Part shown: piece after piece, positions 8,518-17,760 of the stretch | Numbering within the stretch: position 1 is the stretch's first letter | Layout of the letters: each line of letters starts with the position of its first letter | Made by a program: the position numbers and the translations under genes | Notes under the pieces: generated by a model | Told to the model about the DNA's origin: nothing | Database searches by the model: none | The model's input: the letters and a program-made list of their open reading frames with translations, nothing else | Assembly: GCA_902512305.1 (NCBI GenBank) | Contig: CABXIU010000001.1 | Coordinates: forward strand, 62,001 to 126,000 | Reading direction: 5' to 3' | Source: an uncultured Gammaproteobacteria bacterium | GTDB lineage: Bacteria; Pseudomonadota; Gammaproteobacteria; PS1; Pseudothioglobaceae | DNA length: 64,000 nucleotides

Positions 8518-10374
8518 CTAGCTGAGCATTAATTTATTCATTCTTTTGACAAATTCTGCTGGCTCTTTTATTTGACCACCTTCACTCAAGACAGCTTGGT
8601 CAAACAATACCTTGACAATATCTTCATCAACCTTAGACTTTAGTTTCATAACTAAAGGGTGAGTCGGATTTATTTCAAGAATCGGCTTAGTCTCTGGTAC
8701 ATCTTGTCCAAGTGACTTCATGATTCTTTCCATATTCCCACCCAACTCATTTTCGTCTGCAACTAAACAAGAGGGTGACTCACTTAATCGGCTTGAAACT
8801 TTGACTTCTTTGACTTGATTATCAAGAATTTCTTGAACCTTAGAGACAACTTTTTCATAGTCTTTAACTGTCTTTTCTTTCTTTTTCTTGTCTTCTTTTG
8901 AGTCAAGGTCATCTAAATCTCCCTTTGCAATAGACTTTAAAGAGAGATTTTCAAATTCACCAAAATTAGCAACCAACCACTCATCAACTCGATCTGAAAG
9001 CAATAATACTTCAATATCTTTTTGCTTGAAAATCTCAAGGTGAGGAGACCCTTTTGCAGCATCATAACTATCTGCAGTGACGTAGTAGATGCTCTTTTGA
9101 TCCTTATTCATTCGACTAATATAGTCCTTTAGAGATACTGTTTGATCAGAGGAATTAGTTTCTGTAGAGGTAAATCTAAGAAGATTTGAGATTTTGTCTT
9201 TATTCGCAAAGTCTTCAACGACTCCTTCCTTAATAACCATACCAAATTCTTTCCAAAAAACAGCATAATCTTCTGGCTTATTTTTTGACATTTTATCAAG
9301 CTCTGAAAGAATGCGTTTTACCGATGCTTTTTTGATTGTATCGACAACTTTACTGCCTTGAAGAATTTCTCTAGAAACATTTAGTGGTAGATCAGCAGTA
9401 TCAATCACACCTTTGATAAATCTAAGATATTGAGGAAGAAGTTCTTCATTTCCCTCCATAATAAAAACTCTTTTAGCATATAGCTTAACGCCACCTTTTC
9501 TTTTTGGCTCCCACATATCAAACGGAGCCTTTTTAGGGATAAATAGCAGAGATGTGTAGTCTAGTTTGCCTTCGACTCTATTATGAATTTGAGTTAAAGG
9601 CCCTTCAAAATCGTAGGTTAATGATTTGTAAAATTCTTCATAATCATTTTGAGAGAGCTCTTTTTTATCTTGCATCCAAAATGCTGTGGCCTTGTTGATT
9701 GTCTCGTAAACTATTTCAGTTTCATCTTCCTCTGATGCTTTAACCATCTTTATAGGGACAGTGATGTGATCTGAATACTTTGAAACAATTCCGCGTAATC
9801 GATAACTTTCAACAAATTCACTTTCGGCTTTTTTAACATCAAGAATTACTGTGGTGCCATAATCTTCTAGCTCAACAGTTTCAATTGAATATTCACCTTT
9901 TCCTTTCGAAATCCATTTAGTTCCATTGGCTTTATCATCACCTGCTTTTCTGCTCAAAAGAGTGACTGTATTTGAAACGATAAATGAAGAGTAAAAACCA
10001 ACACCAAATTGACCAATTAAGTTGGAGTTTTGAGTTTGGTTTTTATCAAGGCTCTCTAGGTACTTTCTTGTACCTGAGTTGGCAATGGTTCCAATGTTTT
10101 CCATAACCTCGTCCTGGGTCATTCCAATTCCATTATCTCTAATAGTAATTGTTCCAGCATCTTTATCTACATCGATATGAATACTTGGCTCTTGCTTACC
10201 CTCAAGCAGAGAATCATTAGATAATGATTCGAACTTAAGCTTGTCAATAGCATCTGAAGCATTTGAAACAAGCTCTCTAAGAAAAATCTCTTTGTTAGAA
10301 TAAAGAGAGTGAATCATCAAATCTAGAAGCTGTGAAACTTCAGTTTGAAATGCATGTGTTTGTTTTTTACTCAT
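8518..10374 (-). CDS. htpG: Chaperone HtpG (Hsp90)
   Basis: Bacterial Hsp90, a homodimeric ATP-dependent chaperone. The 618 residues start with the GHKL ATPase domain, which includes LRELVSNASDAIDKL, IRDNGIGMT and LIGQFGVGFYSSF. A middle domain follows with DLPLNVSREILQ, then a C-terminal dimerisation domain after a Lys/Asp-rich linker near residues 490-510. Its start codon is only 35 bases from the divergent xerC start, so the two promoters must overlap or lie inside the genes. I found no clear sigma-32 promoter. Confidence 0.97.
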   Translation of the reverse strand: MSKKQTHAFQTEVSQLLDLMIHSLYSNKEIFLRELVSNASDAIDKLKFESLSNDSLLEGKQEPSIHIDVDKDAGTITIRDNGIGMTQDEVMENIGTIANSGTRKYLESLDKNQTQNSNLIGQFGVGFYSSFIVSNTVTLLSRKAGDDKANGTKWISKGKGEYSIETVELEDYGTTVILDVKKAESEFVESYRLRGIVSKYSDHITVPIKMVKASEEDETEIVYETINKATAFWMQDKKELSQNDYEEFYKSLTYDFEGPLTQIHNRVEGKLDYTSLLFIPKKAPFDMWEPKRKGGVKLYAKRVFIMEGNEELLPQYLRFIKGVIDTADLPLNVSREILQGSKVVDTIKKASVKRILSELDKMSKNKPEDYAVFWKEFGMVIKEGVVEDFANKDKISNLLRFTSTETNSSDQTVSLKDYISRMNKDQKSIYYVTADSYDAAKGSPHLEIFKQKDIEVLLLSDRVDEWLVANFGEFENLSLKSIAKGDLDDLDSKEDKKKKEKTVKDYEKVVSKVQEILDNQVKEVKVSSRLSESPSCLVADENELGGNMERIMKSLGQDVPETKPILEINPTHPLVMKLKSKVDEDIVKVLFDQAVLSEGGQIKEPAEFVKRMNKLMLS

Positions 10375-10409
10375 GAAAAATTCCTTATCGTTTAACGTAA
10401 AATGTAGAT

Positions 10410-11324
10410 ATGGTCAATCAAGAAAAAAACAAGTACGAGAATAAAATTTTAATAAAACAAATTGAAGACTTTGTTGAGCACTTAAGTGTTGAGAAAAACT
10501 ATGCATTTAATACTATTTCTTCATATAAGCGAGACTTATTAAAGTTTGCTTCTTTTTTGGTGCAGCGAGAAATTTCTGATTTGAGAAAGATTGACGCCGA
10601 TATTCTTAATATCTTTGTTATGGAGTTAAGGCATAGAGATACTTCTGGAAAGTCACTAAAAAGATATTTGTCTTCAATAAGAGTGTTTTTTAATTTCTTA
10701 TTAGAAAATAATGAAGTAGATATTAATCCGACTTTATCAGTCAAAACCCCAAAAATCGATCGAGTTCTTCCAAAAACGATTGATTTTGATGATTTAAAAA
10801 GAATGATGACTATAAATTCATCAAAATATAAAGAACTAAGAGCAGTTTTGATGATTGAATTGATGTATTCATGTGGATTGCGAGTTTCAGAGTTAGTTGG
10901 AATCAATCTTTCAGATTTTGATATGACTGAGGGCTTTGTAAAGGTAATGGGGAAAGGGGGTAAGGCACGCTTTTCTCCAATGGGTCAAACAACAATTGAA
11001 GTTTTAAAAAGCTATATGAATCAAAGACCAGTTTGCAATTCAGATGCATTATTATTAAATCAAAAAAATACTCGAATATCGACAAGAACAGTTCAGAATG
11101 TTGTTAAAAAAAGAGCGCTCGAAGTTGGCATATCAATCAACGTGCATCCTCACATGCTAAGACATGCAGCTGCGACACATTTTTTACAATCGAGTCATGA
11201 TTTAAGGACTGTTCAAGAGTTTTTAGGTCACAAGAGTATCAAAAGCACCCAAGTTTATACTCATTTAGATTTTCTTGAGTTATCCAAGGTTTATGATGAA
11301 TTTCATCCAAGAGCAAAAAAATGA
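10410..11324 (+). CDS. xerC: Tyrosine recombinase XerC
   Basis: Site-specific recombinase that, with XerD, resolves chromosome dimers at dif. The 304 residues have an N-terminal SAM-like core-binding domain (about 15-100) and a catalytic domain. The catalytic set is Arg in CGLRVSELVG, Lys in MGKGGKARF, HMLRHAAATH, the GHKSI His and Tyr in TQVYTHLDF. The ending VYDEFHPRAKK is typical of XerC rather than XerD. A TAAAAT box sits seven bases before the ATG, which would give a nearly leaderless transcript. Its stop overlaps the tsaC start (ATGA). Confidence 0.93.
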   Translation: MVNQEKNKYENKILIKQIEDFVEHLSVEKNYAFNTISSYKRDLLKFASFLVQREISDLRKIDADILNIFVMELRHRDTSGKSLKRYLSSIRVFFNFLLENNEVDINPTLSVKTPKIDRVLPKTIDFDDLKRMMTINSSKYKELRAVLMIELMYSCGLRVSELVGINLSDFDMTEGFVKVMGKGGKARFSPMGQTTIEVLKSYMNQRPVCNSDALLLNQKNTRISTRTVQNVVKKRALEVGISINVHPHMLRHAAATHFLQSSHDLRTVQEFLGHKSIKSTQVYTHLDFLELSKVYDEFHPRAKK

Positions 11325-11872
11325 TAATTAACTCTAGGATTCGACTTGCTTTGCACCATCTAAAGACAGGAGTTATTGCTCATCCGACAGACACAGTCTA
11401 CGGGCTTGGATGCTTAGCAAATAATCCGGATTCTATTCAAAAAATAATCGATTTAAAAAAGAGAGATATAAAAAAAGGTTTTATTATTCTGGCTTCAGAT
11501 GTGAGCTTTTTGATCCCATATATTGATACAAACTTGAGTATCGAGTTGTTCGAAAAATTAACCTTGCCAACTGATACGCCAACTACTTACTTGGTGCCAA
11601 AATCAGATGAATTATCGCCCTTACTTGCAGGAGATAATAACCTCATGGCTGTTCGAATAACTTCAGACCCTTTGATTACTTTTTTTTGTGAAAGCACAGG
11701 TTCAGCTCTTATTTCAACCAGTGCTAATTTACAAGGCAGAAAAGTTGCAAAAACAAAGTTTGAATTGAAAAGGTATTTTGGAAATGACCTGTCGTTTGAA
11801 TTGCCACCAAATATGTATAATTCGAAACCTTCTAAAATTATTAATCTAATGACTGGAGTTAGATACAGATAA
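11321..11872 (+). CDS. tsaC: Threonylcarbamoyl-AMP synthase (YrdC/TsaC)
   Basis: Makes threonylcarbamoyl-AMP from threonine, bicarbonate and ATP for the t6A37 modification of ANN-decoding tRNAs. The 183 residues carry the YrdC signature: VIAHPTDTVYGLGCLA, then KKRDIKKGFIILAS, then ALISTSANLQGRKVAKT. The length is that of the single-domain TsaC and lacks the extra C-terminal domain of Sua5. It begins inside the xerC stop codon and is probably co-transcribed with xerC. Confidence 0.92.
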   Translation: MIINSRIRLALHHLKTGVIAHPTDTVYGLGCLANNPDSIQKIIDLKKRDIKKGFIILASDVSFLIPYIDTNLSIELFEKLTLPTDTPTTYLVPKSDELSPLLAGDNNLMAVRITSDPLITFFCESTGSALISTSANLQGRKVAKTKFELKRYFGNDLSFELPPNMYNSKPSKIINLMTGVRYR

Positions 11873-11885
11873 ATTTATTTAAATT

Positions 11886-11899
11886 TTGATTAAGATCAA
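11886..11899 (+). promoter_or_regulatory. FNR/Anr-type operator upstream of hemF
   Basis: A perfect match to the FNR/Anr consensus TTGAT-N4-ATCAA, here TTGATTAAGATCAA. It sits about 32 bases before the hemF ATG. A TAAAAT box at 11922-11927 would put the FNR-site centre at about -41.5 from the predicted start of transcription. This is the only perfect FNR half-site pair I noticed in the window. Confidence 0.7.
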
Positions 11900-11930
11900 T
11901 TTTTTCTTAAATCTTAATCATTAAAATTTG

Positions 11931-12839
11931 ATGCAAATGATAGAACAAGTAAAAAAATACTTATTAAATCTTCAAAATGATATTTGTGAAGAGTTTGGTG
12001 AATTAGATTCAAAATCCAATTTTGATATAGATATATGGAAAAGAGAGGATGGAAGGGGAAGTGGAATAACTCGAGTTATTTCTAATGGAGATGTATTCGA
12101 GAAAGGGGGAGTTAATTATTCAATCATAAGTGGTGATAAAATGCCAATATCAGCAACAGCGCTCAGACCCGAATTAGAAGGAAGAAATTACACTGCACTT
12201 GGTGTATCTCTAGTTCTTCATCCCGATAACCCTTTTATTCCAACCACACATGCTAATGTAAGATTTTTCATTGCTGAAGAAGAAGGAAAAAAACCTATTT
12301 GGTGGTTTGGTGGAGGGTTTGACTTAACGCCATATTATGGCTTTGAAGAAGATGCTGTTCATTGGCATCGAGTAGCAAAAAATGCTTGTAAACCATTCGG
12401 TGACGAAATTTATCCTAAATATAAAAACTGGTGTGATGACTATTTTTATCTAAGTCACAGGGATGAACAGCGAGGAGTGGGAGGTTTATTTTTTGATGAT
12501 CTTAACGAAGGTGGGTTTGATGCTTGTTTTGAATTCATGAAAAGTGTTGGCGATCATTTTAGTAAAGCATATGCGCCAATTGTACAAAAAAGGATAGGAA
12601 CAAGTTTCACTGAAAAACACAAAGAATTCCAACTATATAGGAGAGGTCGATACGTTGAATTTAACTTAATCCAAGATAGGGGAACTTTGTTTGGACTTCA
12701 AAGTGGTGGAAGAACAGAATCAATATTGATGTCTCTGCCACCATTGGTTAAATGGTCCTATAAGCATACTATCGAACCAAGTAGTGAAGAAGAAAAACTA
12801 ACAAAATATTTCTTAATACCTAGAGATTGGACTTCATAA
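11931..12839 (+). CDS. hemF: Oxygen-dependent coproporphyrinogen III oxidase
   Basis: Oxidative decarboxylase of haem synthesis that turns coproporphyrinogen III into protoporphyrinogen IX using O2. Family segments are [64 protein letters not shown] and [17 protein letters not shown]. About 300 residues is the normal length. The frame can be extended to a TTG at 11928, but ATG at 11931 or 11937 is more likely; neither has a ribosome binding site. An FNR-type site lies just upstream, so the gene is probably controlled by oxygen. Confidence 0.96.
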   Translation: MQMIEQVKKYLLNLQNDICEEFGELDSKSNFDIDIWKREDGRGSGITRVISNGDVFEKGGVNYSIISGDKMPISATALRPELEGRNYTALGVSLVLHPDNPFIPTTHANVRFFIAEEEGKKPIWWFGGGFDLTPYYGFEEDAVHWHRVAKNACKPFGDEIYPKYKNWCDDYFYLSHRDEQRGVGGLFFDDLNEGGFDACFEFMKSVGDHFSKAYAPIVQKRIGTSFTEKHKEFQLYRRGRYVEFNLIQDRGTLFGLQSGGRTESILMSLPPLVKWSYKHTIEPSSEEEKLTKYFLIPRDWTS

Positions 12840-12867
12840 TAGTCAACTTAAGTTGAATAAATTTCTA

Positions 12868-12896
12868 GTGAAAGTCAAGTAAAACTAGGATATAAT
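12868..12896 (+). promoter_or_regulatory. Putative sigma-70 promoter of glnA
   Basis: A perfect TATAAT -10 box at 12891-12896 lies 17 bases after GTGAAA (12868-12873), which matches four of six -35 bases. Transcription would start near 12903 and leave a leader of about 110 bases before glnA. No sigma-54 TGGCAC-N5-TTGC element or NtrC site is visible. Confidence 0.6.
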
Positions 12897-12915
12897 CCAC
12901 GCTTGAAATATCTTT

Positions 12916-12979
12916 TGTTGACCTCTTAATGAGTCAACATTTCGTTTGCAACGGCGCAGACTTCTGACAATGCCTGTCG
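12916..12979 (+). other. Structured 5' leader of glnA (candidate RNA element)
   Basis: Three consecutive short hairpins can be drawn in the predicted leader. The first is TGTTGA/CTC with GAG/TCAACA at 12916-12939 (one bulged C). The second is CGTT/AACG at 12943-12953. The third is TGACA/TGTCG at 12965-12979. The hallmark sequence I know for the glutamine riboswitch (glnA RNA) is absent. The element could be chance folding. Confidence 0.3.
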
Positions 12980-13015
12980 ATTTTAAATTTACTATTATTT
13001 TTAGGGAGTATAGCT

Positions 13016-14422
13016 ATGTCTGCAAAAGATGCAATGAAAACGATTGAAGAACAAAGCGTTAAGTTTATCGATTTTCGTTTTACAGATACAAAAGGAAAGG
13101 AGCAACATGTGAGTGTTCCTGCTCACACAGTCGATGCTGCAAAACTTGAAGAAGGTCAAATGTTTGATGGTTCTTCAATAGCTGGCTGGAAAGATATTCA
13201 TGAATCTGACATGATTCTAATGCCTGACTGTGAAACTGCAATTATTGACCCATTTACTGAAGAAGTAACACTTAATATTCGTTGTAATGTTGTTGAGCCA
13301 TCAGATATGAAAGGATACGTTAAAGATCCTCGCTCAATCGCTCATAGAGCTGAAGCTTATCTGAAAGAGTCTGGTATTGGGGATACAGCCTACTTTGGTA
13401 ATGAGCCAGAATTCTTTGTTTTTGATAGCGTCAAGTGGGATACCGGCTTTGGAATGGGTACAGCTTTTTATGAGATAAGTTCTGAAGAGGCCGCTTGGTC
13501 TTCAAAGATCGACATAGAAGGTGGAAACAAAGGCCACCGACCAAGAGTTAAAGGTGGTTATTTTCCTGTCCCTCCAGTAGACTCACTCCACGACCTTCGT
13601 TCACAAATGTGTTTAGCGATTGAAGAAATGGGTGTTACTACAGAGGTTCACCATCACGAGGTTGGAACTGCTGGACAGTGTGAAATCGGTGCTTTATTTA
13701 ATACACTTGTAAAAAAAGCTGATGAAACACAAATTCTTAAATATTGTGTTCACAATGTTGCACACCTTTATGGAAAAACAGCAACATTTATGCCTAAGCC
13801 GATTGCAGTTGATAACGGAAATGGTATGCATGTCCATATGTCAATTTCTAAAAAAGGAAAAAATTTATTTGATGGCAATGAATATGGAAACTTGAGTGAG
13901 ACTGCGCTTTATTACATTGGCGGCATAATTAAGCATGCTAGAGCATTAAATGCATTCACAAATCCTTCGACTAACTCTTACAAGCGTTTAGTGCCTGGAT
14001 TTGAAGCTCCTGAAATTCTCGCTTATTCAGCTAAGAACCGTTCTGCTGCAATAAGAATTCCGTTTGTTTCAAACCCTAAAGGACGTAGAATTGAAGTACG
14101 TTTTCCAGATTCTACTGCGAATCCATATCTTGCTTTCGCAGCATTACTAATGGCAGGGCTTGATGGAATAAAAAATAAGATTCATCCTGGTGATCCAGCT
14201 GATCAAGATCTATATGAAGATCACGACAGCTCTATTCCAAAGGTAAGCGGAATGCTTCATATCGCTCTAGAAGAGCTTGATAAGGATCGTGAGTTTCTTA
14301 AGCAAGGCGGTGTTTTTACTGATGAAGTAATCGATTCATTTATTGATCTAAAGATGGAAGAAGTTACAGCTATGAGAGCATCACCTCAGCCGCTTGAATT
14401 TGATTTATATTACAGCTGTTAA
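13016..14422 (+). CDS. glnA: Glutamine synthetase type I
   Basis: Dodecameric GSI that makes glutamine from glutamate, ammonium and ATP, the main ammonium-assimilation step. It is 468 residues, the standard GSI-beta length. Visible motifs are [41 protein letters not shown] and [10 protein letters not shown]. The tyrosine in QDLYEDHDS sits where GSI-beta enzymes are adenylylated. The ending [10 protein letters not shown] is typical. TTAGGGAG is a good ribosome binding site eight bases before the ATG. No glnB, glnL or glnG gene is adjacent. Confidence 0.98.
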   Translation: MSAKDAMKTIEEQSVKFIDFRFTDTKGKEQHVSVPAHTVDAAKLEEGQMFDGSSIAGWKDIHESDMILMPDCETAIIDPFTEEVTLNIRCNVVEPSDMKGYVKDPRSIAHRAEAYLKESGIGDTAYFGNEPEFFVFDSVKWDTGFGMGTAFYEISSEEAAWSSKIDIEGGNKGHRPRVKGGYFPVPPVDSLHDLRSQMCLAIEEMGVTTEVHHHEVGTAGQCEIGALFNTLVKKADETQILKYCVHNVAHLYGKTATFMPKPIAVDNGNGMHVHMSISKKGKNLFDGNEYGNLSETALYYIGGIIKHARALNAFTNPSTNSYKRLVPGFEAPEILAYSAKNRSAAIRIPFVSNPKGRRIEVRFPDSTANPYLAFAALLMAGLDGIKNKIHPGDPADQDLYEDHDSSIPKVSGMLHIALEELDKDREFLKQGGVFTDEVIDSFIDLKMEEVTAMRASPQPLEFDLYYSC

Positions 14423-14443
14423 TTAAATCGATATCAGATTAAT

Positions 14444-14470
14444 AAAAAGCCGCACATTGTGCGGCTTTTT
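14444..14470 (+). terminator. Intrinsic terminator of glnA
   Basis: A 12-bp stem built on AAGCCGCAC / GTGCGGCTT with a three-base loop, flanked by five A and five T. It lies 21 bases after the glnA stop codon. Confidence 0.93.
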
Positions 14471-14543
14471 ATTACTTATTCATAACTTTATGGATGCGGT
14501 AAAATCTAAAATAATTTAAATATTTTTTTTAAAGAAAATACAA

Positions 14544-15524
14544 ATGATTGAAGTTAGAAATGATTGGAAAATAGATGAGATTAAAGCTCTATTTGAGATC
14601 CCCTTTAATGACCTTCTATTTAAAGCGCACTCAATCCATAGAGAGACGTTTGATCCAAATAAAGTCCAAGTAAGCTCATTATTGAATATTAAAACTGGAG
14701 CGTGTCCTGAAGATTGTTCTTATTGTTCTCAAAGTTCAAAGTATGACACAGGCTTAGAGCGTGAAAAACTAATGGAAATTGATGAAGTTTTGAAGCAAGC
14801 TCAAAATGCAAAGAATAAAGGAGCAACTCGCTTTTGTATGGGCGCTGCGTGGAGAAACCCAACAGATAAGAGTCTAGATAAAGTTATTCCAATGATCCAA
14901 GGTGTAAAAGCAATGGGAATGGAGACTTGTGTAACCTTAGGAATGCTGTCTCCAAAACAAGCTTCTACTCTCAAGAAAGCAGGCCTTGACTACTACAATC
15001 ATAATATCGATACATCAAAGGAAAACTATTCTAATGTGGTTACAACTCGAGAATTTCAAGACAGATTAGACACGTTAGAGGCAGTTGCAGAAGCTAATAT
15101 TAATGTTTGTAGCGGGGGAATATTAGGAATGGGAGAAACAGAGGCAGATCGTGCTTCAATGCTTCAATCTTTAGCCAATCTTGAAAAGCATCCTGATAGT
15201 GTTCCAATTAATTTACTAGTTCCTATTCCAGGCACTCCATTTGAGAATATCAAGCCTCCAAGTGAAAGCGAATTTGTAAGAACAATTGCGGTTGCAAGGA
15301 TTCTAATGCCTAATTCTGTTGTCAGACTTTCAGCTGGAAGACTGGATATGGGTGAGGGTATGCAAGCACTTTGTTTCTTTGCTGGTGCTAACTCAATTTT
15401 CTATGGTGATCAATTGTTAACTACAGATAATCCAACCGTGGCGAATGATAAGCTACTTTTTAGTCGCCTAGGTATTAATTCAGAAGACAATCAACAATCA
15501 TTTGCTCAGGATGTTGCACTTTAA
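14544..15524 (+). CDS. bioB: Biotin synthase
   Basis: Radical-SAM enzyme that inserts sulfur into dethiobiotin. The 326 residues have the CxxxCxxC cluster in [13 protein letters not shown] (about residues 51-63). The biotin synthase segments [27 protein letters not shown] and VRLSAGR follow, the last holding the Arg associated with the second cluster. No other bio gene is adjacent. Its last 50 bases overlap the 3' end of murG on the opposite strand. Confidence 0.97.
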   Translation: MIEVRNDWKIDEIKALFEIPFNDLLFKAHSIHRETFDPNKVQVSSLLNIKTGACPEDCSYCSQSSKYDTGLEREKLMEIDEVLKQAQNAKNKGATRFCMGAAWRNPTDKSLDKVIPMIQGVKAMGMETCVTLGMLSPKQASTLKKAGLDYYNHNIDTSKENYSNVVTTREFQDRLDTLEAVAEANINVCSGGILGMGETEADRASMLQSLANLEKHPDSVPINLLVPIPGTPFENIKPPSESEFVRTIAVARILMPNSVVRLSAGRLDMGEGMQALCFFAGANSIFYGDQLLTTDNPTVANDKLLFSRLGINSEDNQQSFAQDVAL

Positions 15525-16500
15525 GAGAACTTAGACTATTTGACATCTCATTAAGCTTTTCAGTATTTAATTGGGATATTTCTTTATCAATTACTTCAGA
15601 GCTTAAATTTTTCTCCTCAATGAGTATGCCTGCTCCATTATTAGATAAGTGCTGAGCGTTAAAACTTTGATGATTATCGATTGCATAAGGGTATGGGATC
15701 AGTATTGCTATAGTATTTGTCGCAATTAGTTCAGACACTGTCATTGCTCCAGCTCTAGAAATTACCAAATCTGCCCAAGCATAAGCTTCTGCCATATTTT
15801 CAATAAATGACTCTATCTTTACTTTAGAATGCGTAGTATTGCCATATAAAGTTTCCACTTCTTCTAGATGATTTTTTCCTGTTTGATGCCATATATTTAA
15901 TGGTGTTTTAATCTTAGGGATAGTTTGGTTAATTGTTTTGGCGCCCAAAGAACCTCCCAATATAAGTAAGTTTCTCACTTCATTAGGTACTTTTTTGTTA
16001 ATTGGTTTAAATAGAATTGGGTTCCCTGTTGTTATTGCATTTATACTTTCATCAAATGAACTGTCAAAAGCTTGAAAACAACTAGTTGAAATCTTACTTA
16101 AAAGTTTATTTGTTGATCCTGGTACAGTGTTTTGTTCATGAATAAAAAGAGGTACAAAGAAAATTTTTGCAATCAAGCCTCCTATACCCGAAGTATAACC
16201 TCCCATTCCTATTACCAGATTTGGTCGATATTTGAAAAAGACAAAAATTGTCTGAATAAAGCCATAACCTAATAGAAATATAGCTTTGATTAGTGTGATT
16301 ATTTTTTTCCCTCTAATTCCACTTGTATAAACACCATGAAATTTAATACTATGACTTGGAACTAATTCACTCTCCATCGAGTTATTTCCTCCGAGCCACT
16401 CTACTTTTGCTCCACGTTTTTTGAGCTCGTTAGAGATTGATAATGCAGGAAAAATATGACCCCCAGTGCCACCAGCCATGATTAGTATTTTTTTAGACAT
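15475..16500 (-). CDS. murG: UDP-GlcNAc transferase MurG
   Basis: Peripheral inner-membrane glycosyltransferase that converts lipid I to lipid II in peptidoglycan synthesis. The ATG at 16500 gives 341 residues opening with [19 protein letters not shown], the MurG G-loop. [25 protein letters not shown] and the donor-site [14 protein letters not shown] follow. The frame extends upstream to 16554, but that would add 18 unrelated residues inside ftsW. With the ATG, murG overlaps the ftsW stop by eight bases, so they are coupled. The 3' end overlaps bioB by 50 bases on the other strand. Confidence 0.95.
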   Translation of the reverse strand: MSKKILIMAGGTGGHIFPALSISNELKKRGAKVEWLGGNNSMESELVPSHSIKFHGVYTSGIRGKKIITLIKAIFLLGYGFIQTIFVFFKYRPNLVIGMGGYTSGIGGLIAKIFFVPLFIHEQNTVPGSTNKLLSKISTSCFQAFDSSFDESINAITTGNPILFKPINKKVPNEVRNLLILGGSLGAKTINQTIPKIKTPLNIWHQTGKNHLEEVETLYGNTTHSKVKIESFIENMAEAYAWADLVISRAGAMTVSELIATNTIAILIPYPYAIDNHQSFNAQHLSNNGAGILIEEKNLSSEVIDKEISQLNTEKLNEMSNSLSSLKVQHPEQMIVDCLLN

Positions 16501-17638
16501 ATTGACGTTGTTTAGAGTATTTGGTTCTGTTTTCCATATCAACTCGCAAAACAATTGCTAAAGAAATAATAGCAAAAATCATAGATGAACCTCCATAGCT
16601 TAATAGAGGTAATGTGAATCCTTTAGGAGGTAAAAGACCCAAATTCATACCAATGTTAACTGTAATTTGCATTGCGAACCATGTGCATATCCCAAAAACC
16701 ACATAGGAGCTATACAGCCGACCTTTTTGAAGGGCAATTTTGGCAATAGCAAACCCTTTTAGAAGAATAAATAGAAAGGAGAGTAATACAAACAACATTC
16801 CCAAGACGCCTAGCTCTTCTCCAATGACTGCAAAAATCATATCAGTGTGCCTTTCAGGAAGTAGTGAATACTTTTGAATTCCAGCGCCTATTCCAGTTCC
16901 AAACCAGTCGCCCCTTGCAATACCAATTAATGCTTGCTGCGTTTGATGATTTTTGGGATCGTCACTTCCCCAAAAATCTTCAACCCAAAAAGAAGTGAGG
17001 CGCGCAATTCGGTTCGTATTAAAAGCGATAAATATTCCTACCATAATAAACAATCCTGACGTAACGATAGTGAGCTGTTTTAAAAACACTCCAGCAGCAT
17101 AAAGCATAGCCAGTGCAGTTAGAGAAATAATTAAAGTGGCGCCAAAATCAGTCTCTAGGAGAAGGAGTAAGTCTGCAATACCAATTATAACGAGTGTTTT
17201 AATAAAGCCTTTCCATGGTTTTCTAATATCTTTCTCTTGTCGTATTAGAAAACCTGCCATAAACAGTACCATTGATAATTTCATTAATTCAGATGGTTGG
17301 AACTTAAAAAATACAAGATTAATCCACCTGGATGAACCGTTAACAGTATGGCCAATTGGAGGAGGAAAAAATACAACTACTAAGAGAATTAAAGAAAGAA
17401 TAAATAGAGGAATTGAGTATTTTTGAAGAATCGAAATTGGTGTATTGAGAATAACTAATCCAGCAAACAAGCCTGCACTAATAAACAAAGTCTGCTTGAA
17501 AAAATATGAGTAACTCGAAAAATATGCTAATGAGGCAGAAAAGGACATGATCCAGCCAAAAATTAATAAAGCCAAAATGGATGACAATAATGCCTTATCA
17601 GGCATTTGTCTTGTTCGCATGTTTGGATTTATTCTCAT
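16493..17638 (-). CDS. ftsW: Peptidoglycan glycosyltransferase FtsW
   Basis: SEDS-family polymerase of septal peptidoglycan, an integral membrane protein with about ten helices. The ATG at 17638 gives 381 residues; a TTG six bases earlier is possible. Diagnostic segments are FFPPIGHTVNGSSRWI near residue 98, the Asp-containing LLLLETDFGATLI, AVIGEELGVLG, and the end GLTLPLLSYGGSSMI-like segment (here GFTLPLLSYGGSSM). It sits directly before murG as in the dcw cluster, but murC, ddl and ftsQAZ are not next to it here. Confidence 0.93.
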   Translation of the reverse strand: MRINPNMRTRQMPDKALLSSILALLIFGWIMSFSASLAYFSSYSYFFKQTLFISAGLFAGLVILNTPISILQKYSIPLFILSLILLVVVFFPPPIGHTVNGSSRWINLVFFKFQPSELMKLSMVLFMAGFLIRQEKDIRKPWKGFIKTLVIIGIADLLLLLETDFGATLIISLTALAMLYAAGVFLKQLTIVTSGLFIMVGIFIAFNTNRIARLTSFWVEDFWGSDDPKNHQTQQALIGIARGDWFGTGIGAGIQKYSLLPERHTDMIFAVIGEELGVLGMLFVLLSFLFILLKGFAIAKIALQKGRLYSSYVVFGICTWFAMQITVNIGMNLGLLPPKGFTLPLLSYGGSSMIFAIISLAIVLRVDMENRTKYSKQRQYV

Positions 17639-17760
17639 AGACAAATGTATTTTATACTTTTATTAATTGAAAAAGTTTTATTAGGTATGAGTGTGCTTAA
17701 TAGTTGAGCTATCAATAATTCTATATGGGATAATATTTTATTTTAATTTTTTAATTAACG

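Noticed and set aside
12897-13015. Glutamine riboswitch in the glnA leader
   Set aside because: The conserved core sequence I know for that RNA is not present. Only generic hairpins can be drawn.
12840-13015. Sigma-54/NtrC control of glnA
   Set aside because: No TGGCAC-N5-TTGC element and no paired GCACC/GGTGC sites are found. A sigma-70 promoter explains the region.
15475-16554. murG starting at 16554
   Set aside because: The extra 18 residues have no MurG similarity and lie inside ftsW. The ATG at 16500 gives the standard N-terminus.
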